In this document: positions 12,260 to 20,829 of the stretch, in pieces
Layout of the letters: every line of letters starts with the position of its first letter
Position numbering within the stretch: the stretch's first letter is position 1
NCBI RefSeq assembly: GCF_014805625.2
Contig: NW_023998630.1
Span: 1,109,920-1,173,919 of the forward strand
Length of the DNA stretch: 64,000 bases
Source of the DNA: Glossina fuscipes
Taxonomy: Eukaryota; Arthropoda; Insecta; Diptera; Glossinidae
Direction of reading: 5' to 3'
The notes under the pieces: generated by a model
Seen by the model: the letters and a program-made list of their open reading frames with translations, nothing else
What the model was told of the DNA's origin: nothing
The model's database searches: none
Translations under genes and position numbers: made by a program

Positions 12260-12722
12260 TTATGTAAATAAACTAATATAATTTCTAAATTTTACAATCC
12301 CTCATCATCTATTACTTTAAAAAATAAATTGAAATAAATCTGGAAATTTTAGTCCCCAAACCCATGTTTGAAAATCGTTATGTGCTTCCTCTCCTATTTT
12401 CCGAAATCTCCGGCTTAAGAGAACTACGTATTAATTATTTGATTTACTCATTGTAATTATTTCGTAATTACTTAAGGTCTTTAAATAAAATAAGTTATAA
12501 GGCATAATCTTAGAATATACGACGTCATACCCTGAGCTTTTACGGATATAAGTAATGAGACAGAGAAAGCAGGCAGTCAAAAGGCTGCTAATCAGCACAA
12601 GCGCACACAAACATTTTTGCCACAGCATATATTCTACTTGCCTATAGAAAGTTTTGAATAAAATTGTACGCAATTCATATTTAGAAGAATGGCGACAGCT
12701 CAATAGCACGCGTATAATTTCT
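12260..12722 (-). repeat. Right terminal inverted repeat of the MULE (promoter side of the gene)
   Basis: Inverted counterpart of 8500-8996. The gene runs leftward from this arm, so its promoter would lie here or just inside; no core promoter was assigned. The open frame of 92 codons on the minus strand at 12431-12709 lies wholly inside the arm and has no family features, so it is not called a gene. Confidence 0.88.
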
Positions 12723-12879
12723 AAAGTCTAAGGTTAAATAAAGGACCTCTTGTAATGAACAAAACATAAAGAATTTTTTTTTTTTTTAACAGGAAGAAAA
12801 AAGTAAAGTACTAAGTGAAGTAATTAATTACAAATAGTAACTTCAAATAGTATTAGATTAGCAAGTTATGTAGACTTAT

Positions 12880-13480
12880 CGTGACATAACTATTCAAAAA
12901 TGATTATTAAATTAAAGAATTGATTTGTTGTAATTGCAAAATTCGCAGAGTAGATATCTGATTTTTTCTGGTATACGTGACAATGGCATTTCAGCTGGGC
13001 GCAGATAAGAGGGTTAACACGAGGAGGATTATAATGGGAATTGTGTAGGTTGGGTGGACTAGGAGGTGAAGGCATAACACAACTGTCTCCTCTCGCGAAA
13101 CAACTTGTAACGAGTCTTCTCATTTGGGGTACGCCCAGCAGTCAGCCTTGGGCCAATAGGGCCACTCGTCCGTTGCATTCTGTTTGCTTTTATTGTCCCT
13201 AACCGTTCGAAACGTCATCGAAGAGAGTGGTTCCATCGGTTGTTCGGGGATGACAATTAAGCTGAGCCTGCCATCCCCTATCCGTAAGTCAAAGAAAATG
13301 TCTTTGTCGGTACAGTCAAACACAAAGAGATATTTTGTTCGAGATCACTTAACTCTTTGGCTGCTGTGACAGAAATGAAAGACTGAGCGTATTGTGGCAG
13401 GCTCTTCTATAGTCGCGATCACCATCGTTGTCTCGTTACACAGTTGCTCTGCCTGTGTCTGTTACTGGCTGGCACGCGTT
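12880..13480. other. GC-richer patch of unknown origin
   Basis: This 0.6 kb has a visibly higher GC content than its surroundings and contains overlapping open frames on both strands (minus 13120-13323 and 12890-13123, plus 13184-13369). The minus frame at 13120-13323 includes a run with balanced composition (SLIVIPEQPMEPLSSMTFRT) that could be real protein, but I recognise no family. It lies right after the MULE and may be a fragment of another, unidentified mobile element. Confidence 0.3.
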
Positions 13481-14814
13481 ATAGAATGTATGTGCTGTAA
13501 TATCAATGTTTAGTTGTTATAACAATACTCTTATGTATGCCTTAAGTTAAAGCTATCTTATGCATGTGTTAGTATATGTTTATCGCCTACAACTGAAACA
13601 TGTGGTTATACATGTAGGGAAACTATTTCATAATGTACAGCCGTTAATCCCTACATAGCAACAGCGATTCAATGTGCTGGCCGTAGCAAGTAATACTTCA
13701 GAAATAAGAGTAGCTACCAAAACATATAGATCATTAGTATACGCCTATACCAAAAACACTCGATGTACAATCCTTAGCAAATTGACGGAATTGCTAATAA
13801 ACAAGTAAACGTTTAGACATATGACTTTACGTGTGACAACAGTAAGTCTAAACCAAAAGACCGTGACCACAACCGCATGTGACTTTGCATAATATGTATG
13901 CTATGCCTTTAAAAATTGCCAAAAACCAATCGAGATGTGCCTGGAAACGCCCAAAATCCAATAATTCTCCCCGTATCATTTTTATTTTCCTCTTTGTTTA
14001 CATTCAAAACGTTTATATGAAATTGTTTACAAGAAACAGTTGTATAAAATAAAATTGTTTTTTTTTTCTATACAAAAAACAAGTAAAACTAAAATTTGAT
14101 AATTAATTGGACAAATTTTAAACGGTAAACCGCTCTAATTCCCATCAAAAGTTTTTTCTATTATTATTCTTGTTTGTAATGAAAGAGTTTTTTTCAATAT
14201 GTTTCAAACTCTCTACCATGGAAATATACCTGTAGCATAAAAATTTAACTCTCAAAATTAAAAATTTCTCTCAAAAAATGTGAACAAATGTTTATGAAAA
14301 TTGTCAAAAGCCTGAAAATTACCAAAACGCAATCGACTTGTGTCTGAGAACAACCAAAATCCAAAAATTCTCCCCGCATCATTTTTATTTACCAAAAAAT
14401 AAAAAAACAAAATCCCATTTGTTTTTTTTACAAGCTTCCTTACAATCTGTTTATTATACACCTTCAATTTAACTAAAAGATCAGAACTCACTTTCACACT
14501 TCCTGGTCACCACGTATGCCATGAATGACTAGCCTCAAATAAAGATATACTATCTGTCTTAAAATGCGTTAGTTCTAAAAAAAATATGATGGACACCATA
14601 TTTTTGGTGAATTAATGAATCCTTAACAATACCGTCCATGTGGGTACCAAATAAGAAGACATGGAAAGTAAAATGCGACAAGCTAAATGGGTTAATTTTA
14701 AAATAAATATGGTGGACGACAAGACATGGTAAATTAACTTTTTTTTAATGATGCCTTTTATTGAATTAAAAGGCGAGTGATAATCTTTATTACATGCATT
14801 TTTTTGACCCTAAA
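13481..14814. repeat. Unassigned DNA with two local duplications
   Basis: No gene was seen. Two internal repeats stand out. First, 13905-13990 and 14300-14395 share CCAATCGA/CGCAATCGA, then CCAAAATCCA and AATTCTCCCC with GCATCATTTTTATTT or the same with one change, about 400 bp apart. Second, 14570-14620 and 14668-14740 share TAAAATGCG, TTAATT/TTAGTT, then AATATG(A/G)TGGAC, making a short diverged tandem repeat of roughly 110 bp with a relative near 58.99-59.13 kb. Confidence 0.4.
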
Positions 14815-14905
14815 GAAAAGTATGGAGCGGTAACGATTTTAGCGGTAGTGGGTGCGCGAGATTCGGTCCGAGCCGAATATAACATTCTTACTTATTTTAT
14901 ATAGA
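14815..14905 (+). repeat. Dispersed fly repeat, end fragment
   Basis: The string from GGTAGTGGGTGCGCGAGATTCGG through CCGAATATAACATTCTTACTT matches the terminal part of the repeat at 62870-62930 (GGTGGAGGGTATGTAATGGTCGG ... ATAATGTTCTTACTT). I take both to be ends of the same interspersed family. Confidence 0.5.
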
Positions 14906-15385
14906 AACTTTTCGCACATACAATTAATACAAAAGATTACATATAAAGGGTATTTGAATTGTGACAGTCCCTGGTCTTCATCGTTAATTTGTTTTACTTT
15001 TTTTTCTTTTTCTATATGAACAAAGACTTACCATGAATTATTGTTTGGCTGAGTCATTCATACACATCAGACCGTTTGGAACCATTACTCGCTCCAGCAA
15101 CAATGCAACCCCCTTCGAAAAATGTTAAATGTAAATGTTTGTCTCTATATGTTTCGCCAAACAAAAACCAATAACAACAATAATATGAAGTTAAAAGGAA
15201 AAAGTTTGTTTACTGTCTATTCCACGATTTTCTTTTTATTGTCAAAGGTTATGAGCCAAACACGTATAATATTGAAAATATATGTATATATGTATATATA
15301 TACGCATTTAAAATACCGGAAAAGCTTGTATTGCGTACATCATAACTATCATTTTGAGATAACTATGGACTGATTTTGTACATTT

Positions 15386-15850
15386 TCAGAGTAGTGTGAA
15401 TTGGTTTTCAAATGTATTGTAGTTTTCACGTAGATAGGTACGTGCAAACGTATCGAAAGTTCGATGGTGTATGCCTACGTTTAAATATTTACGGATTAGC
15501 ATATGGTGTTTACTAAACACGGGATACATTTGCTTAGCAATAGCTCTATGTACGCCAATGCAATCATAATATTGCAGCAAACTTACGTAGGCCGTGTATA
15601 CAAAAGCAACTTTTAATGATAACTGTTGCGAATGCGCAGAAAATTGAGTGTCTATATTTTTCAAGATTATGTTAAAAATAAATTCATTTAGAATTTTTCT
15701 TTCGTTTGCGCTTGTATATGAAATTTTAAAAAAAGAAAGACTACACCGAAATTCCAAAAAGTAAACTAATGCCCACTTTGGTAGACATATTCGTAGCCAA
15801 TGAGTTCATTTACATGTCCTCTTCTTAAATACAGCAAGTACCGTGTAAAT
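15386..15850 (-). pseudogene. Unidentified decayed coding fragment
   Basis: A minus-strand frame of about 123 codons (15757-15386, extendable without a Met to about 15800) has protein-like composition: residues such as LSLKVAFVYTAYVSLLQYYD and YLNVGIHHRTFDTFARTYLR mix charged and hydrophobic residues with a helical look. Immediately upstream another frame gives LRRGHVNELIGYEYVYQ, which would join it after one indel. I do not recognise a family. The absence of a start codon and splice sites suggests a relic of a gene or mobile element. Confidence 0.3.
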
Positions 15851-15989
15851 GTTCATGCAATTTTTTCTTATAAATGTTTGGTGTAGGCTTTATTGAAACC
15901 AAAATCAGTTGTATTTTTCTTAGTTGCCATCAGTGAATGTTTTAAATATGTAAAAATTCATTTGTCTTTCGGACTGCGATATAAGTAGA

Positions 15990-16320
15990 CTATTTTTGCG
16001 AGAGTTGCAAATGCGGTTATGAAAGTTGGAACTCTTGACAAAAACAGAAAGAAGTCCGTAACTGATAACGCAGTAAGTGAAAAAAAGGATGCCTCCATGG
16101 CGGCTGTAAGGATGTAGCAATGGCTGCTGCTACTAAGAAAGCTTGTGAAAAAGACAAAAATTGAGAAAGCAAATGTGAAAAATATTAAAAAGATAGGCAC
16201 GGTGAAAGCCAAATCGACCAAAGCTACTGTTAAATTGAAGAAACTAAACCGAGGTCACCAAAAGCGAAAACCATAATAATACCGCAACCTAAAAAAGAAA
16301 CTACAACTGCCACTTCTTTC
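15990..16320 (+). pseudogene. Histone H1 C-terminal tail pseudogene
   Basis: Across three frames the plus strand reads as a Lys/Ala/Thr-rich tail of the linker-histone type. Examples are KKSVTDNAVSEKKDASMAA, then AAATKKACEKD, then IKKIGTVKAKSTKATVKLKK, then TKPRSPKAKT. Linker histone H1 binds DNA at the nucleosome entry site and has exactly this kind of basic tail with KAK/TKA/SPK motifs. Stops and at least two frameshifts break it, and no winged-helix globular domain is found upstream, so it is a truncated relic, perhaps from a stray histone repeat or a retrocopy. A generic basic repeat protein is the alternative. Confidence 0.5.
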
Positions 16321-16439
16321 TATGTTTTTAGAAATGAGCCATATCCACCTGCCCATAGAATGACGCCTACAGTCCCCGGAATACTACGAATAAGTACTTC
16401 TTCCGATTATTGGAAATTTATAAATGCAAATAAAATACA

Positions 16440-16800
16440 AATGTACAAGCATGAAACGGTCATTTTTTAAAGTATGCTCATAGATATTCTTCCAGCCTTC
16501 AAGCAAATTATGGATGCCATGCCTTCAAAACAATTTTCCTTTTAGCACGAACCGTTCATTGAGCCATTTTTTCACATCTTCGTCCGAATCAAAGCTACTC
16601 GCCAAGGGTTTTACCTATTGACGCGAACAGGAGGCAGTCGGAAAGAGCCTAGTCCCATGAGAGTTAATCCTGGTGGAGTGCTTTCATCATATCGGGAACC
16701 AATTTTGCCTTAGGAATAGATGGATAAGTGCCTGTCATGTGAAAAACTGTAGTTACTGGACCTTTTTTGATGTTCTCATCATTTTTTGAATATTTTGAAT
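16440..16800 (-). mobile_element. Mariner 3' remnant (C-terminus of transposase)
   Basis: The minus strand reads SDEDVKKWLNERF, then RHGIHNLLEGWKNIY, which matches the C-terminal helix region of mariner transposases (pattern DVKKWLxEWFAxK ... RGIHKLPERWEKC). Upstream, in fragments, come GPVTTVFHMTGTYPS and ALSDCLLF, the second a worn version of the third catalytic Asp block. Stops (such as the TGA between the two first blocks) and frameshifts show that it is old. It is only about 360 bp and no inverted ends are seen. Confidence 0.5.
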
Positions 16801-18290
16801 AGCGATTAGTTAAAAACAATTCAATTGTTGCTGATTATGTTTGCTATTAACCGTTTTACAAACGATCACTTCGCACTTAGTATACCTAGTAAATACTTCG
16901 AAAAAATACTTCTTTTAAACTTTAAAATTGCATCGAAATTTTGCCAACTATCCAAATTTGTTAAGTGCCTGCTAGACTATTATTATTGAACAATGAAGAA
17001 ATAATCCCTGATATCGGTAAAACTTTCCCTTTCTTCGATTTTCACGCTATCATTGTTAACTGGAACTGTCCTTTTAATAATAAGTTTGAACGTTTTGCTC
17101 AAAATATAGACTCAGTTAGCATTCGCGGATTTCAGCAGAAAAATTCTGGGCCAACATTTCTGAAATAACAGCTTCGATCAAAAATATCGAAAATTGGAAA
17201 GCCTTTAGTACCCATAATTTTTTTTTTTTAAATATTCCACATTGTGCCTTGGAACTCTTAATCAAAATATTTAATTTCTGCATATAATATTCTTGTTCTT
17301 TGAGCGGGAACACCTCGGTATACTAAACTCCATGAAAATATTTCCAAATTTGCGTCTGTAGGCTAAACACAAGAAAACCAGACAGATAGATGTACTTAGA
17401 TCGATTCAGAAAGGTAGTCTAAATCGACCGATATAATAACAATGGAGTGTTGTATACATCCGCACCAACATATCCTTGTACAACAAATGGTGTAGCGTCT
17501 AAAAACTTTCCTTCAATTATGTCAAGCTCTCGAAAATACAAAGCATTATATGTTAAAATATTTCAGTCAATAGTTCGCCAATTAAGCCAAACATCAACCT
17601 GCAAATTGCAAAATACCAGTTTAGAGACACAGCACGTACGTATCAAGTGCGTTGCCCTGAATTTTCTTTCTACATATTCCTTCCCTGTCGAAGTTAGTCC
17701 TCAGCGTTCGCCCAAAGGTGAGTACAAGATTTTTAATTAGTTTTAAAATTGAGTTTATAGCCAATCACTCTTAATTATTATAATTTACAAATTCCTTGCC
17801 GAAGTAAAAAACCGCAATAGTTTGGCATAATCAAAAAAACAACCAAGAACAAAACAAAGACAATCTTAACAATAAACTTTGCACACTTTTATAACAACCT
17901 AACTACGGAGTTAAAAATTTAATTTGAATTAGTATGATAATGAAAAGCGTTTATTTTCATGAATATTAATGTTTATATAACCGATGATGACTTTGTGGTA
18001 ATGAAATTGAAATAAAATTATATAATGGCGAAGTGTGGGATGGCGAATAGAAGAGGTAACATTCTGCCTCTTGAATTGAAGGAACGCCTACCCCAACACA
18101 CATTGTGAGCATTAAAACCATCATATATTAATGCAGATATGTCGGAGCTGAAGGCTGTTAATTGCAGAAACATTACAATTAAGTGAAATATAGCAACTTA
18201 TCATCAAGAGACCCTCAAAGGAAGTGTGACCTCAATATTGCCAAAACTAGAGGTGTAAGCGAATGAAAATTTATGAGATATAAGGATCTT
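16801..18290. other. Unassigned AT-rich stretch
   Basis: No supported gene. Open frames at 16965-17168 (+), 17116-17313 (-) and 17447-17740 (+) lack recognisable motifs, good splice junctions or relatives in the window. The last one (97 codons) has fairly normal composition and is followed by GGTGAGTAC near 17716, a plausible splice donor, but I see no partner exon. Confidence 0.35.
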
Positions 18291-18298
18291 CACACCAC

Positions 18299-18480
18299 CG
18301 TTTCTTGCTCTTCTTATTTCATGGTGTTTCTTGTTCTGAATATATCTTGGTTTAGGTTTCTTGTTCTTCTTATTTCTTGGTGTAGGTTTCCTGTTCTTCT
18401 TATTTCTTGGTTTAAGTTTCTTGTTCTTAAAATCTCTTGGTGTAGGTTTCTTGTTCTTCTTATTTCTTGGTGAGGGCATA
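18299..18480 (-). repeat. 30-bp minisatellite that encodes a Lys/Asn/Pro repeat
   Basis: About five to six units of a 30-bp motif (GGTTTCTTGTTCTTCTTATTTCTTGGTGTA and variants) in tandem. On the minus strand, ATG at 18479-18477 opens a 91-codon frame whose first 50 residues are ten-residue repeats of the form KKPTPRNKKN. Because the unit length is a multiple of three, the frame stays open by necessity. No splice or promoter signal supports real translation. Confidence 0.75.
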
Positions 18481-18796
18481 ATTTCAAATAATTCAGTTGT
18501 TTTACAGTAAACAGTTTCTTTTGCCTTTTAAAATGATTTCGTATTGAAGTTTACATAACAATTGTTAGTGTATTTTTAAGGTTTCATTTTTGCACATTTT
18601 TACAGGGCTTTTTATCATAATTCAGTGCAACATTTAAAATAATAATGGAAATTTCTTTTTTTTTGCATAAAATCAATGTATATGTCTTTTTCAATTTTTA
18701 TTTTTTATATTTTATTTGTTGATGCCTAGTAAAAAGTTTCAATACTGAACTAAGTTAAAACTTCTGTGTAGGCATATAGATTACTTTCATTTCTAT

Positions 18797-18990
18797 CCGC
18801 CTGAGTGGCCGAGTAGGCAAGAGTCTCGACTAGCAACTCAATAGTCGTGGGTTCAAACCTCAAGTGCGGTAGAGTTTTTTAATAAAAGCCGATAGCCCTA
18901 GATGCTAGTGCTTTAAGACTTTAGTCTTAGAATTTATTCTCTGGCTAAATTTATAATAATAATAATAATAATAATAATAAAATTATATAA
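18797..18990 (+). mobile_element. tRNA-derived SINE
   Basis: The head resembles a degenerate tRNA with both internal RNA polymerase III promoter boxes: an A box TGGCCGAGTAGG at 18806-18817 and a B box GGGTTCAAACC at 18849-18859, 43 bp apart centre to centre. The stem that should carry the anticodon is mispaired, so it is not a working tRNA gene. It is followed by a tRNA-unrelated body of about 80 bp and then a (TAA)n tail at 18952-18981. This architecture is that of an insect SINE. No other copy is visible in this window. Confidence 0.68.
18952..18981 (+). repeat. (TAA)n tail of the SINE
   Basis: Ten units of TAA/ATA directly after the SINE body. Short tandem 3' tails are usual for tRNA-derived SINEs mobilised by CR1-like or RTE-like elements. 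Confidence 0.85.
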
Positions 18991-19788
18991 TTTGTTTATA
19001 ATATTGTAGCTCAACTAGAAAATTTCTGGCTTGCTTTTCTTTTGTTTATTTATAAATGATCTGGCTAATATAATTCACTATCAGTGTGTATTCCTTGTGA
19101 TGTGAAGTTTTTCTACTCCTCTCATAACTTTGATGGTTTCCCTCGTCAAAAATCTGATTTATGTTTATTGGCTGTAACATAAATTTAATGTCATTAAATA
19201 TAAAAAAATGTAAACCTATGTCTCCCAGTAGAGCACCTTATATCACTTTCAATTCTAAATGAAACGGTAAGACTTTGACGTCGGTGTTCCCGTTTAATGA
19301 TCTGTAGCTTTTAATAGTTTAATCTGCACAGTTTGGCAACTGGTCGCGCTGTGGTCGTACGGTTTTAATTTGTGGAAAGAATTATTGCACTTTTTCCTTT
19401 TGTCTTATTGCTTTATAGCTTTTTACGCGTTTGAAGCCTATTATTTGTAAAAGTATAAAAGGTATTAAAGTGAGAGAATTATACTAACTGTATTGAAATC
19501 TTGTCGTGATGTTCATTTTGGTTCTTGCGATCAGCACTTGGTGCTCTCGATAATAAGTCTCTTTCGTGTTTTTTTTCTTTGTTCTGTTGGTGCAGCTTTT
19601 CTCTTGGTTTGCTCTTTATTTACCGTTGCTTCAATAGTGTGAAATTTACGTCTATTTTGAGAGAATATTTTTATGATTTGGTTTTTTCTTTCTTTTTTTG
19701 GTGTTTACAGTTTCGTTTTGCTTTCGCTCTTACAAAATTTGTGTTGTGCAATTTGTTGTTTATTTTCTTCATAACCCATTTCTGACGT

Positions 19789-20586
19789 GTGGACATGGAT
19801 TCTTCATATACACCATGTCGTGCGAAAACGGACCCAGAGTCTGAACGATTCATTTCGTGTTGGCTCTCTGATCGTTTTTGCCACGCAAAGTGTGCCGGTA
19901 TTATCGGCCGTGCTGCCAACGCAGTCGTTGAACCCTCGGAAGGCTTACGTTGGTCATGTCCTGACTGTAGAAAGCGGGACATTGATTTTTACAAACTCTT
20001 CACGGACGCGAGAAATGGTTTCTCGGAATTCACTAAAAATCTCGGCTACTTGTGGGAGAAGTTTACGCTAATTAAGTCTAGGTTTGATGAGTGTCGTCTT
20101 ATTGAGCATTCATCTTCTTCCCAAGCTAGCAAAATTACAACCCGTAGCGGAGCGTGTGGCACGTCACCTCTGATTCCTTCTAAATCTGATTCGTTGGTAC
20201 AAGTTAGCGCTCCCTCAATCTCTGCAATGAACGTCAGCGTTTCCGATATTGTTGAGTCGGTCGGTAACAAAATAGCTACAAATAAGCCGGAAAGTCCTTC
20301 TGGTTTAAGCTATGCTGAAGTAGCAAGGGTATCTCTTCCCAATAATAAACAGCAAAATAAATCATTCTCTACCCTTGGCTGTTCGAGTGTGAACGATAGT
20401 CACCAAACTGGGCATGTCGCACAAACTGCTCGTGCAGGTGTGGTAACCCCCTCAATAATCTCTCTATCTCATAACTCCCGAAACGTGTACCCTACGGTTC
20501 CTAGTAGTAATGACATTTGCTTGACGGCAGTTCCTCCCAGAAAAGCAATATTTGTGTCAAGCTTGGCACCTGACACATATAGATAA
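19789..20586 (+). CDS. ORF1 protein of CR1-type element, copy A
   Basis: A 265-codon frame beginning MDMDSSYTPCRAK. The N-terminal 60 residues hold a PHD-like zinc-finger layout (SCWLSDRFCHAKC ... WSCPDC), where one ligand appears lost compared with copy D (WLCDHFGHAKC). This is followed by a Ser/Thr-rich low-complexity middle. The frame stops early at LAPDTYR; copy D continues from the same point with about 60-80 more residues (FKLAPSQSRAI and LVPTENSDMLLNKPLW), and the remains of that tail can be read in copy A from 20630 to 20810 in broken frames. ORF1 proteins of this kind bind the element RNA; PHD-bearing ORF1s are typical of CR1-clade elements. It is probably not functional. Confidence 0.6.
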   Translation: MDMDSSYTPCRAKTDPESERFISCWLSDRFCHAKCAGIIGRAANAVVEPSEGLRWSCPDCRKRDIDFYKLFTDARNGFSEFTKNLGYLWEKFTLIKSRFDECRLIEHSSSSQASKITTRSGACGTSPLIPSKSDSLVQVSAPSISAMNVSVSDIVESVGNKIATNKPESPSGLSYAEVARVSLPNNKQQNKSFSTLGCSSVNDSHQTGHVAQTARAGVVTPSIISLSHNSRNVYPTVPSSNDICLTAVPPRKAIFVSSLAPDTYR

Positions 20587-20829
20587 AATAAAAAGTTATC
20601 TGGCGGCGTAAGTCCCATCTGTCGTTAGCATTTTCAAATTGGCTCCTTCTCAATTTAGGGCAATCTCCTCTTTTAAAATATTAGTTCCGACTGAAAGCAT
20701 TGATATGTTGTTAAATAAACCACTGTGGCCAGTTGGATCCTTAATTAAGGAATTTATCCCTCGTAAGTGACTCCGTAATATTAAAGCAGTAGTCTTGTCG
20801 CCTTCAAAAAACTAAATGTTTCTTCAGGC

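Larger units (their letters stand above)
8500..12722 (-). mobile_element. MULE (NOF/Foldback-like) DNA transposon with long inverted repeats
   Basis: A 4.2 kb element bounded by two long inverted arms (8500-8996 and 12260-12722) that enclose one decayed minus-strand gene. The gene remnants read in order as an N-terminal region, a transposase core with two DDE-type Asp motifs (LDAIGS and VMDF-TALI), a Ulp1-like protease piece and a PHD finger. Transposase plus Ulp1-like protease inside very long TIRs is known from the Mutator-like superfamily, including the NOF element of Drosophila Foldback transposons, and that is the inferred class. No clean 8-10 bp target duplication was seen next to the arms, so the ends may be off by a few bases. 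The copy cannot be autonomous because the gene carries several frameshifts and stops. Confidence 0.75.

Noticed and set aside
12431..12709. 92-codon minus-strand frame
   Set aside because: It lies fully inside the right inverted repeat of the MULE, is hydrophobic and AT-driven, and the mirrored arm does not keep the frame.
8500..12722. Polinton/Maverick reading of the long-TIR element
   Set aside because: Long TIRs plus a protease fit loosely, but there is no DNA polymerase B, retroviral-type integrase, ATPase or capsid gene, the element is only 4.2 kb, and the transposase motifs are MULE-like.
18273..18473. Plus-strand hydrophobic repeat protein
   Set aside because: It is the mirror frame of the 30-bp minisatellite, which has no stop in several frames.
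18797..18870. Functional tRNA gene
   Set aside because: A and B boxes are present, but the anticodon stem and acceptor stem pair poorly, and a SINE-like body and tail follow.
19525..19785. Plus-strand 86-codon frame before ORF1
   Set aside because: Lies in the T-rich 5' leader of CR1 copy A and consists mainly of Phe, Leu and Ser.
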